Assembly: GCA_902766085.1 (NCBI GenBank)
Contig: CACXCH010000102.1
Coordinates: 1 to 26,250, forward strand
Reading direction: 5' to 3'
Source: an uncultured Eubacteriales bacterium
Lineage (GTDB): Bacteria > Bacillota > Clostridia > TANB77 > CAG-508
DNA: 26,250 bases
Both the position numbers and the translations under genes were made by a program. Positions 1-7,554 of this stretch are shown here, piece after piece (position 1 is the stretch's first letter; each line of letters opens with the position of its first letter). The notes under the pieces are model-generated. The model did no database searches and was not told where the DNA came from. It saw only the letters and a program-made list of their open reading frames with translations.

Positions 1-231
1 GAATTTCTTAGCAATTAAGACGCTTGGAAATATTAAATATTACTTAAACCTAGATATCAATATTAATAAACATAAATTTAAAAATAAGCAAAAACTTTTT
101 TAAAAAATACTCTGACTTCTATGTCTAAATAGATGTATTTTTCTTAAAAGTATTGTTTATTTTTTTTACAAATTAAAAATTATTTACTTAATAGCTACAA
201 TTAGTAATTTATTTAACATTAATCAAAAATA
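1..231. other. AT-rich intergenic DNA, no gene seen
   Basis: This stretch is extremely A/T rich, with frequent stops in all frames and no ribosome binding site followed by an open frame. It may hold the 3' flank of a gene lying before the window. A weak inverted repeat (AAAAATAC with GTATTTTT, around 103-145) could be an upstream terminator, but the pairing inside it is poor. Confidence 0.5.
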
Positions 232-260
232 TTGTAATAATTATAAAATTGTGATATAAA
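232..260 (+). promoter_or_regulatory. Putative sigma-A promoter for the M14 peptidase gene
   Basis: TTGTAA at 232-237 and TATAAA at 255-260 are separated by 17 bases. This would start transcription about 28 bases before the TTG start at 295. In such AT-rich DNA some matches arise by chance, so support rests on spacing and position. Confidence 0.5.
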
Positions 261-294
261 TATTTATAAAAATCAATACTTATGGGAGAGAAAG

Positions 295-1779
295 TTGCAA
301 AGAAATAAAATATTAGACTATGAACAAGTTTTAGATAAGCTTAATGAAATTACTTCAAAGGGCGTTATTACTAAAGATGAAATAATCGGAAACACTGAAT
401 ATGGCTTGCCTATAAGTCAATATTTAATTGGAAATGGTGATAGAAATATTGTTATTACAGGTGCAACTCATGGATGTGAAATAATTACAACAGATTTTAT
501 TCTTAATTTGATGGATGATATAACCAACAATTACAGCGAATGGAAACCTTATTTAAAAGATTATACTATTCGTTTTATTCCAATTTTAAATCCTGAAGGA
601 TATATTATTTCAACATCAGCGATTAGAAAAATTATTCCAAGAGATATGCCACTAGATGAGGCCGAGAAAATATGTAAAAAATATTATTTATATTATAAAA
701 ATGATGATTTATCAGAAAAAGATTTAAAAAAGCACCAGGAAATGTTTAAAGATATAGATTATACTTGCATACCTGACAAATATTCAAAAATAAGAGAATC
801 AATAAAGAATATTTTTGAAAAATACCCTGATTTGCCAAAGGGGTGTTTGCAGACTTGGAGTGCTAATGGAAATGGCATAGATATACAAGCAAATACAGAG
901 TACAATGTTAACATAGAAAAGATGAAGCAGGGGGCAACGATTCCAATGAAGTCATCAAGACAAAATAACATTGATACTTCACACCCAGGGCCTATTAATT
1001 GTGCTTTTTATAGTGATAGCTATGATGAAAAAAGCCAATTTAAACTGGAAAAAGAAACTGAAGCGATATTAAATTTACTTGAACATCTAAATAAAGAAAA
1101 TAAACTATTTGGATATTTGAATTATCATAGTACAGGAGGAGTAATATATCAAAGGCCTGCAATTAAACCGGACAATTTAAACTTTTCAGATCAGACTATT
1201 GGAAAAAACGAAATTTTTAATTTTATATGCTCAATGGTGTATGCCAATCAAGCTGTTAGGGATAAACAAAAGAAAACACCATATTTTATTAGCCCATTTG
1301 GAGATACAAGCAACGATATAGAAAATAGGCAGGTCAGAAATTCAAGGGCAAATTCAACAAATGATATTATTAGATTAAAACATCCGTTAGATTTATTAAT
1401 TGAGCTATCAGCTATGGGTGGAAATCCAATAGGACCTTATGGTGATATTAATGGAAATTATAACCATACAATGTCAACAAATAAAGCAGCGTTAAAACAA
1501 CTTTTAAAATATGCAACCATCTTAGATAAAATATCAGATGAGTGTAAAGATGTTTTTGAAAAAATTGACAATAGTGGAAAGACGGATGATGAAAAATATT
1601 CAAAAAAGATGCAAATAATGCAATATGTATACAACGAATTTATAAAAAGAATAGAAAAAATTGAATTAGAAAATCAAACAGGGCAGAAACTTGAAACAAA
1701 CGCATTGGATGACAGAAAAATGAGAGAAGCCGAAGAATTAGATAATAAAAAGAAACAAGATTCTGAAATGAATAGATAA
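295..1779 (+). CDS. M14-family zinc carboxypeptidase-like protein
   Basis: A predicted metallopeptidase of 494 residues. The zinc site is visible: HGCE (H59 and E62) and a third ligand in NYHSTGG (H278). The general-base glutamate is likely E370 in LLIELSAMGG. The substrate-binding region NGIDIQAN matches the family's GVDLN-x-N segment, with Ala where pancreatic carboxypeptidases have Arg; bacterial members that cut gamma-D-glutamyl-diamino acid bonds often differ here, so a peptidoglycan peptide substrate is possible but inferred. There is no signal peptide or membrane segment. The start is TTG at 295 behind GGGAGAG. The C-terminal 60 residues are charged and end in a Lys/Asp/Asn-rich repeat that continues past the stop in other frames. 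An L,D-transpeptidase-like gene follows, suggesting a cell-wall theme. The family call is firm, the substrate is not. Confidence 0.88.
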   Translation: MQRNKILDYEQVLDKLNEITSKGVITKDEIIGNTEYGLPISQYLIGNGDRNIVITGATHGCEIITTDFILNLMDDITNNYSEWKPYLKDYTIRFIPILNPEGYIISTSAIRKIIPRDMPLDEAEKICKKYYLYYKNDDLSEKDLKKHQEMFKDIDYTCIPDKYSKIRESIKNIFEKYPDLPKGCLQTWSANGNGIDIQANTEYNVNIEKMKQGATIPMKSSRQNNIDTSHPGPINCAFYSDSYDEKSQFKLEKETEAILNLLEHLNKENKLFGYLNYHSTGGVIYQRPAIKPDNLNFSDQTIGKNEIFNFICSMVYANQAVRDKQKKTPYFISPFGDTSNDIENRQVRNSRANSTNDIIRLKHPLDLLIELSAMGGNPIGPYGDINGNYNHTMSTNKAALKQLLKYATILDKISDECKDVFEKIDNSGKTDDEKYSKKMQIMQYVYNEFIKRIEKIELENQTGQKLETNALDDRKMREAEELDNKKKQDSEMNR

Positions 1780-1877
1780 TAAAAAGAAACTAAAATCTGG
1801 AATCACTAGACAATAAAAAAGAACAGAAAACTGGAAAATTAAATAATAAAAAAAACAATCCTAAAATGGCAGGATAA
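1738..1877 (+). repeat. Four degenerate tandem units across the end of the M14 gene
   Basis: Units begin at 1738, 1772, 1806 and 1839 (spacing 34, 34, 33 bases), each starting with a version of TTAGATAATAAAAAGAA. Read separately they encode LDNKKKQDSEMN, a DNKKKLKSG segment, LDNKKEQKTGK and LNNKKNNPKMAG followed by a stop at 1875. The extra base in each of the first two units shifts the frame, so the annotated protein stops within unit 2. Confidence 0.8.
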
Positions 1878-1904
1878 TCAAGAGAAATGAGGATTTGAAA
1901 GAAT

Positions 1905-2450
1905 ATGAACAAAAGTGCTGATGAAAACATTATTTATGTAAGCATTAACAATGGCAATAAAGCTATATTAACATTTCCAAAGCACAATATAAAAACAGAA
2001 GCTTATATTGGAAAAAACGGGGCAACCGAAAATAAAGTAGAAGGAGATGGAAAAACTCCTATTGGAAGATTCAAACTAGGGAAAGCTTTTGGAACTCACA
2101 AAAAAGAAGAGATCTTATATAATGACTATACTGAAATAACAAAAGACTTATATTGGGTTGATGACTCTAATTCAAGATATTATAATACATTGGTTGATAT
2201 ATCAAAAGTGGAAAAAGATTGGAATTCTGCAGAACATTTAATAGAATATAAAGAACAATATGAATATGGTATTGAAATAAAATCTAACCCTGAAAATATT
2301 CCTAATAAAGGGAGTGCGATATTTTTGCATTGCAAAAAATCAGACTATACTTTAGGGTGTGTATCTATTGATAAATTAATAATGAAGCAAATTTTAAATT
2401 GCATCAATGAAAACACCGAAATTGAAATTACACAAAAATTGTATCAATGA
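1905..2450 (+). CDS. L,D-transpeptidase (YkuD/ErfK-type) domain protein
   Basis: A 181-residue protein with the YkuD-fold signature: GDGKTPIGRFKLG near residues 48-60 and GSAIFLHCKKSDYTLGCVSI near the C-terminus, where H142 and the nucleophile C152 would form the active site. The form with a short His-to-Cys spacing and T-x-GCVSI resembles the COG3786 branch rather than classical SHGC enzymes. Such enzymes join or trim peptidoglycan peptides through a cysteine acyl-enzyme. No signal peptide or membrane anchor is present, which is odd for a wall enzyme; an in-frame upstream extension is not evident. The start at 1905 has TGAGGA about 11 bases upstream. The last residues lie in the first copy of a 40-bp tandem duplication. 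It is probably co-transcribed with the M14 gene before it and possibly with dnaE, 40 bases downstream. Confidence 0.82.
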   Translation: MNKSADENIIYVSINNGNKAILTFPKHNIKTEAYIGKNGATENKVEGDGKTPIGRFKLGKAFGTHKKEEILYNDYTEITKDLYWVDDSNSRYYNTLVDISKVEKDWNSAEHLIEYKEQYEYGIEIKSNPENIPNKGSAIFLHCKKSDYTLGCVSIDKLIMKQILNCINENTEIEITQKLYQ

Positions 2451-2475
2451 AAACACTGATATTGAAACTACACAA
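2396..2475 (+). repeat. 40-bp tandem duplication of the L,D-transpeptidase 3' end
   Basis: Positions 2396-2435 and 2436-2475 match at 36 of 40 bases by eye. The first copy encodes the C-terminus (NENTEIEITQ). The second contains the stop codon and, in a shifted frame, would read NENTDIETTQE followed by a stop. It lies directly before the dnaE ribosome binding site. Confidence 0.92.
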
Positions 2476-2490
2476 GAATAGGAGAAACTT

Positions 2491-5400
2491 ATGTTAAATG
2501 GAAAATTTGTACACTTGCACGTACATAGTGAATTTAGTTTACTTGATGGAGCAAACAGAATCAAAGATTTGCCTGTTAGAGCAAAAGAGCTTGGGATGGA
2601 TGCAATGGCAATTACTGACCATGGGGTTATGTTTGGAGCAATCGATTTTTACAAAGCATGCAAAGCTAATGGGGTAAAGCCAATCATTGGATGTGAAATT
2701 TATGTTGCTCCTAGAAAATGTACTAACAAAGAACCGGGAATTGATAACAAATACAATCATTTGATTTTGCTCGCAAAAGATATGCAAGGTTATCACAATT
2801 TGTGTAAAATCGTTTCACTTGGCTTCACAGAAGGTTATTATTACAAACCAAGAGTTGACAAGGAAATACTACAAAAATATCACGAAGGAATCATTTGCTC
2901 AAGTGCCTGTTTAGCTGGAGAAGTTGCTTCCGATATTTTAAACGATGATATTGAAAAAGCAAAGGAGGCAGCTCTTTGGTATAAAAGTGTTTTCGGAGAT
3001 GATTATTATCTTGAAATACAAAATAATGGAATAAAAAAGCAGGTATTGGTTAATCAAAAACTAATACAATTATCAAAAGAACTTAATATTCCATTAGTTG
3101 CGACAAATGATTCTCACTATTTGAAAAAGGAAGATGCATATAACCACGAGGTATTGCTATGTATTCAAACAGGAAAGAGAATGTCAGATGAAGACAGAAT
3201 GAAGTTTGAGACAGATGAACTTTATATAAAATCACCAGAAGAAATGATTGAATATTTTAAAGCTGTGCCAGAAGCTATTGAAAATACTGTAAAAATTGCA
3301 GAAGAGTGTAATGTTGAATTTGAGTTTGGACATACAATTCTACCAAATTATGATGTTCCAAAAGAATTTGAAACTCATTATGATTATTTAAAAAAGCTTG
3401 CAGATGATGGAATAAAAAAGAGATATGGTGAAAATCCTTCAAAAGAAATTCTTGACAGAAAAGATTATGAACTAGGCGTAATCAAGAAAATGGGATATGT
3501 AGACTACTTTTTAATTGTATGGGACTATGTTCATTATGCAAAATCGCATGGAATTCCTGTAGGACCAGGCAGAGGCTCAGGAGCAGGCTCTATTATTGCG
3601 TATGCAATAGAGATAACAGATATTGATCCAATGAAATATGATTTGCTATTTGAAAGATTTTTAAACCCTGAAAGAATCAGTATGCCAGATTTTGATATTG
3701 ATTTTGATTTTGAAAAAAGACAAGATGTTATTGATTATGTTTCTAGAAAATATGGTAGAGATCACGTAACTCAGATTATAACATTTGGTACTATGGCTGC
3801 AAAAATGGTAATAAGAGATGTAGCAAGAGTCCTTGATTTCCCTTATTCTGAGGCTGATAAGCTAGCAAAAATGATTCCAAATGAGCCACATATTACTATA
3901 AAAATAGCTATGGAAAAAAATAAAGAATTTAAAGACTTATATGATAACGACCAAGAAGTACATAAGCTTTTAGACATTGCGATGGCTCTTGAAGGAATGC
4001 CTAGACAAGCTTCAACTCATGCTTGCGGAATAATTATTGCAAGAGAACCTGTAGTAAACTATGTTCCACTATATGCAAGAGATGATATAATTTCAACTCA
4101 ATATATAATGACAACTCTTGAAGAACTTGGACTACTAAAAATGGACTTTTTAGGACTCAGAACATTAACAGTTATTAGAAATGCTTGCGAACTTATAAAG
4201 AAAAACAGGGGAATTGATGTAAAATTCGATCAAAATATGGATGATCCAAAGGTTTACAAACTATGGCAAGATGGAAATACGATTGGAATATTCCAATTTG
4301 AAAGCCAAGGAATGACAAACTTTATGAAAGAACTAAAACCGGATTGTCTTGAAGACATAATTGCAGGAGTTTCACTATATAGACCCGGTCCAATGGATCA
4401 AATTCCAAGATATATTACAAACAAAAAAGACCCAGAGCACGCAGTATATACACACGAGAGCTTAAAGCCAATCTTAAAAGTAACGTATGGATGTATGGTA
4501 TATCAAGAGCAAGTTATGCAAATTGTACAAAGCTTAGCAGGTTACTCACTAGGTCGAGCAGATTTAGTCCGTAGAGCAATGGGCAAGAAAAAAGTTGATG
4601 TAATGGCAAAAGAAAGGCAAAACTTTGTATATGGTAAACTAGACGAAAACGGAAATGTTGAAATACCCGGTTGTATAAGAAACGGAATAGATGAAAAATC
4701 AGCTAATAAAATATTTGATGAGATGGCTGAATTTGCTAAATACGCATTTAATAAGTCACATGCAGCTTGTTATGCGGTTGTTTCATATAGAACGGCTTAT
4801 TTAAAAGCATATTATCCAGCAGAATTTATGGCTGCAATGTTAAATAGTTTTCTAGGAAAACTTGAAAAAATTCCAATTTACATTAATGAATGCAAGAGAT
4901 TAAATATAAAAATTTTAAAACCAGATATTAATAAGAGCTTTAGAGACTTTACAGTTGAAGGCAACGAAATCAGATTTGGACTTGGAAGTGTAAAAAATGT
5001 AGGAATTAATGCTGTTGATAATATTGTAAAAGAAAGAGAAGAAAATGGACAATTTAAAGATTTTACAGACTTTTGTGAAAGAATATATAATGAACAGGTA
5101 AATAGAAAGTGTATAGAAAGTTTAATAAAAGCTGGAGCTTTTGATAGTTTAGGAAAAAATAGAAAAACACTATTATACTCATTTGAACAAATTTTAGATA
5201 CAGTTCAAGATGAACACAAGAAAGACTTTTCTAACCAAATTACAATGTTTGATGTTGCAAATGATGAAAATGACATTGAAAAAATGAAATACAAATTTTC
5301 AGAACAAACAGAATTTTCTGAAAAAGAACTTCTTTCTATGGAAAAAGAAATGCTAGGAATGTATATTTCAGGACATCCACTTGAAAAATATATAGATAAA

Positions 5401-5994
5401 ATTGAAAAGATTTCGAATTTAAATTCTATAATGATACAGGAAGCAAATGATGCTATTGATCAAGGAAATGACCCCGAATTAAAAGATGGAGCAAATGTAA
5501 CAATTGTAGGGGTTATAACTGATATAAAGAAAAAATTCACAAAGAATAACAAATTAATGGCATTTATAACAATCGAAGATTTATATGGATCTTGTGAAAT
5601 AATGACTTTTGAAAGTGCATACTTAAAATTTCAAAATATGCTACTAGAGGAAAATATAATTGTAGTAAATGGAAGAATAAGCATAAGAGAAGACCAAGAT
5701 GTTACAATAATTGCAAATTCATTTAAAGAAATAAACGACGTAAAAATATCAGAAAATCCCAATAGCTTTGTAGGAAAAACATTGGTAGTTGATATAAGAG
5801 AATTTGATGAAAATAAAAAAGCAAAGTTAAGAGGAGCAATCAGATTTTTTATAAGTGACAAAAACAATTTAAAAGTTGCAGTAGAACAGGAAAATGGAAA
5901 GATCAGTAGCTGTGGAGCAATATTTGCAAATGGTGACACCATAGAAGAATTTAAAAAAATTGCAGGAGATGACAAAGTAAAACTTGTAAATTAG
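2491..5994 (+). CDS. dnaE: DNA polymerase III alpha subunit (DnaE type)
   Basis: The catalytic subunit of a replicative C-family DNA polymerase, 1167 residues, full length for DnaE. An N-terminal PHP domain opens with HLHVHSEFSLLDG and carries ITDHG, GCEIY and NDSHY, so much of the metal site seems retained. The polymerase core has GPGRGSGAGS, the catalytic acidic motif PDFDIDFDFEKR (D400 and D402 in the active centre) and KMDFLGLRTL (D552). A helix-hairpin-helix region lies near residues 825-855, and an OB fold (NVTIVGVITDIKKK onward) spans about 1000-1075. The PHP-first order and the lack of an inserted exonuclease domain exclude PolC. The start at 2491 has AGGAG 9 bases upstream. No strong terminator follows. 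In many Clostridia dnaE sits near murB, yvcK and whiA, which fits the downstream genes here. Confidence 0.98.
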   Translation: MLNGKFVHLHVHSEFSLLDGANRIKDLPVRAKELGMDAMAITDHGVMFGAIDFYKACKANGVKPIIGCEIYVAPRKCTNKEPGIDNKYNHLILLAKDMQGYHNLCKIVSLGFTEGYYYKPRVDKEILQKYHEGIICSSACLAGEVASDILNDDIEKAKEAALWYKSVFGDDYYLEIQNNGIKKQVLVNQKLIQLSKELNIPLVATNDSHYLKKEDAYNHEVLLCIQTGKRMSDEDRMKFETDELYIKSPEEMIEYFKAVPEAIENTVKIAEECNVEFEFGHTILPNYDVPKEFETHYDYLKKLADDGIKKRYGENPSKEILDRKDYELGVIKKMGYVDYFLIVWDYVHYAKSHGIPVGPGRGSGAGSIIAYAIEITDIDPMKYDLLFERFLNPERISMPDFDIDFDFEKRQDVIDYVSRKYGRDHVTQIITFGTMAAKMVIRDVARVLDFPYSEADKLAKMIPNEPHITIKIAMEKNKEFKDLYDNDQEVHKLLDIAMALEGMPRQASTHACGIIIAREPVVNYVPLYARDDIISTQYIMTTLEELGLLKMDFLGLRTLTVIRNACELIKKNRGIDVKFDQNMDDPKVYKLWQDGNTIGIFQFESQGMTNFMKELKPDCLEDIIAGVSLYRPGPMDQIPRYITNKKDPEHAVYTHESLKPILKVTYGCMVYQEQVMQIVQSLAGYSLGRADLVRRAMGKKKVDVMAKERQNFVYGKLDENGNVEIPGCIRNGIDEKSANKIFDEMAEFAKYAFNKSHAACYAVVSYRTAYLKAYYPAEFMAAMLNSFLGKLEKIPIYINECKRLNIKILKPDINKSFRDFTVEGNEIRFGLGSVKNVGINAVDNIVKEREENGQFKDFTDFCERIYNEQVNRKCIESLIKAGAFDSLGKNRKTLLYSFEQILDTVQDEHKKDFSNQITMFDVANDENDIEKMKYKFSEQTEFSEKELLSMEKEMLGMYISGHPLEKYIDKIEKISNLNSIMIQEANDAIDQGNDPELKDGANVTIVGVITDIKKKFTKNNKLMAFITIEDLYGSCEIMTFESAYLKFQNMLLEENIIVVNGRISIREDQDVTIIANSFKEINDVKISENPNSFVGKTLVVDIREFDENKKAKLRGAIRFFISDKNNLKVAVEQENGKISSCGAIFANGDTIEEFKKIAGDDKVKLVN

Positions 5995-6118
5995 CATACA
6001 AATAATACTGGCGTACAAATGTGTAAAAAACAATTGCTTATTTTCTCATTATAAATTAAAATATTTCTACTAAACTGCAACAAGGTAGCAAAAATAAGAA
6101 AAAATAGCAGAAAAAGTA

Positions 6119-6147
6119 TTGACAAAATTAACAATATATGATATTAT
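6119..6147 (+). promoter_or_regulatory. Strong sigma-A promoter of the 60-residue gene
   Basis: TTGACA (6119-6124, perfect) and TATTAT (6142-6147) are separated by 17 bases. Transcription would start near 6154, giving a leader of about 56 bases before the ATG at 6210. This is one of the best promoter matches in the window. Confidence 0.8.
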
Positions 6148-6178
6148 GTAAATTGTCGCAATTAATTTTTATAGTTCG

Positions 6179-6204
6179 CCACGGTGAATATCGTGGAGAG
6201 GGAG
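6179..6204 (+). promoter_or_regulatory. Leader hairpin abutting a ribosome binding site
   Basis: CCACGGT (6179-6185) pairs with ATCGTGG (6190-6196, one G-T pair) around a GAAT loop. The 3' arm ends inside the purine-rich ribosome binding site GGAGAGGGAG (6195-6204), so the stem touches the site used to start the 60-residue protein. A role in tuning translation is inferred. Confidence 0.5.
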
Positions 6205-6209
6205 ACAGC

Positions 6210-6392
6210 ATGGGAAAAGACAAGATGGATGAAATAGACATTTTCATCGACAATCTCAAGAATGGACGGCCGTTCTTAACGGAAAAAGAACTTGAGATTG
6301 TAAAAAAGAGATATCCTGGAGAATTTAAGGGATATATGAAGAAGAAGGAATACACAATTGATGGAGAGAGATACTACTTCATCAAACTGTAA
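6210..6392 (+). CDS. Small charged protein of unknown function (60 aa)
   Basis: I do not recognise this protein. It is 60 residues, highly charged, mostly Lys/Glu/Asp, with NLKNGRPFLTEKELEIVKKR in the middle and IDGERYYFIKL at the end. It has no cysteines, signal peptide or membrane segment. The ATG at 6210 is preferred over an upstream in-frame start at 6138 because it follows GGAGAGGGAG by 5 bases and because the promoter would start transcription after 6138. It is a complete single-gene unit: promoter at 6119, leader hairpin, gene, then a GC-rich terminator at 6426. Codon choice is slightly richer in G/C (for example CGG CCG TTC) than in dnaE or murB, hinting at separate ancestry. The architecture makes it very likely to be expressed. 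Confidence 0.8.
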   Translation: MGKDKMDEIDIFIDNLKNGRPFLTEKELEIVKKRYPGEFKGYMKKKEYTIDGERYYFIKL

Positions 6393-6425
6393 AATTCTTT
6401 TCTCTTTTGTCTATTTTTCGTGAAG

Positions 6426-6466
6426 GCGCTTGCATCCTAGACAAGGAAGGCAGGCGCTCTTTTTTT
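6426..6466 (+). terminator. Rho-independent terminator after the 60-residue gene
   Basis: GCGCTTGC (6426-6433) pairs with GCAGGCGC (6450-6457) with one G-T pair, followed by TCTTTTTTT. It is the most GC-rich terminator in the window and insulates the small gene from murB. Confidence 0.9.
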
Positions 6467-6477
6467 GCGTGTAATAG

Positions 6478-6506
6478 TTGTAAAATTTGAACATAAATGA
6501 TAAAAT
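6478..6506 (+). promoter_or_regulatory. Putative sigma-A promoter for murB-yvcK
   Basis: TTGTAA (6478-6483) and TAAAAT (6501-6506) have a 17-base spacer. They lie between the preceding terminator and the murB start at 6576, giving a leader of about 60 bases. Confidence 0.6.
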
Positions 6507-6575
6507 AGGAACAATTCAAGATGGATTTTTAGATGGATGATTTTATAATATTGAAAGTTTGTGTAGGGAGACCGT

Positions 6576-7487
6576 ATGGAAGATAATTTTTATAATAGTC
6601 TTACAGAAATAACAAGTAAAGAGCACATAAAAAAAGATGAAATGATGAGCAAGCATACCAGTTTTAAAGTAGGTGGAAAAGCTGACTATTTTATTGAGAT
6701 TGAAAATGATAAAGATTTAATAATTAAAATTGCTAAACTTGCAAAACAGTACCAAAAAAGACTTATCATCATTGGAAATGGTACTAATGTTATATTTACT
6801 GATGATGATATTAAAGCAATTATTTTAAAAATAAAGCCTGATATGAGTTACAATATTTGTGATGATTATATTGAAATTTCTGCTGGAACATCAAATGCAT
6901 ATTTAGCAAATGTTATGCTAAACAATGAGATGGCAGGATTTGAATTTGCATCAGGAATACCAGGTACAATTGGTGGGGCAATTGTTATGAATGCTGGAGC
7001 TTATGGTAGCGAGATAAAGGATGTTTTATTAGAAACTTCAGGAGTTGATTTATCTACATATAAGAGCTTTACTTATTCAAATGAAGAATGTAAATTCTCA
7101 TATAGGAAAAGTATTTTTCAAAAAAATGAAAACTTACTTATTTTGTCAGCAAAAATAAAATACAGTCAAGGCTCAAGAGAAGATATACAAAATTTAATGA
7201 ATGAATATAAGAAAAAGCGAGTTGCTACTCAACCACTTGATATGCCAAGTGCAGGAAGTACATTTAAAAGAGGAGATGGCTTTATCACAGCCAAGCTAAT
7301 AGATGAGGCTGGATTAAAAGGCTATTCGATAGGAGGGGCTATGGTCTCAACGAAGCACGCAGGGTTTGTTGTTAATACTGGCAATGCAACTGCAAAAGAT
7401 ATTACAGATTTAATAAAATATATTCAAGATGAAGTATACAAAAAATTTAATGTAAAAATTGAAGCAGAAGTAAAATATATAAAATAA
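6576..7487 (+). CDS. murB: UDP-N-acetylenolpyruvoylglucosamine reductase
   Basis: MurB uses FAD and NADPH to reduce UDP-GlcNAc-enolpyruvate to UDP-MurNAc in the cytoplasm, the second committed step of peptidoglycan synthesis. At 303 residues it is the normal length for the Gram-positive type II enzyme. The FAD-binding half shows HTSFKVGGKADYFIE, IIGNGTNVIF and FEFASGIPGTIGGAIVMNAG (about 125-140). The substrate half has SYRKSIFQ, SAGSTFKR (proton-donor S228) and the C-terminal glutamate in EAEVKYI (E298). GTAGGGAGAC precedes the ATG. It shares a probable transcript with the yvcK-like gene 67 bases on. In many Clostridia rapZ sits between these two genes, and it is absent here. Confidence 0.97.
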   Translation: MEDNFYNSLTEITSKEHIKKDEMMSKHTSFKVGGKADYFIEIENDKDLIIKIAKLAKQYQKRLIIIGNGTNVIFTDDDIKAIILKIKPDMSYNICDDYIEISAGTSNAYLANVMLNNEMAGFEFASGIPGTIGGAIVMNAGAYGSEIKDVLLETSGVDLSTYKSFTYSNEECKFSYRKSIFQKNENLLILSAKIKYSQGSREDIQNLMNEYKKKRVATQPLDMPSAGSTFKRGDGFITAKLIDEAGLKGYSIGGAMVSTKHAGFVVNTGNATAKDITDLIKYIQDEVYKKFNVKIEAEVKYIK

Positions 7488-7554
7488 AAGAAAAAACAAA
7501 TAAACGAAAATTAAAAAAGTGAAAAATGCATAGATGAAAGGAATTAATAGTAAA

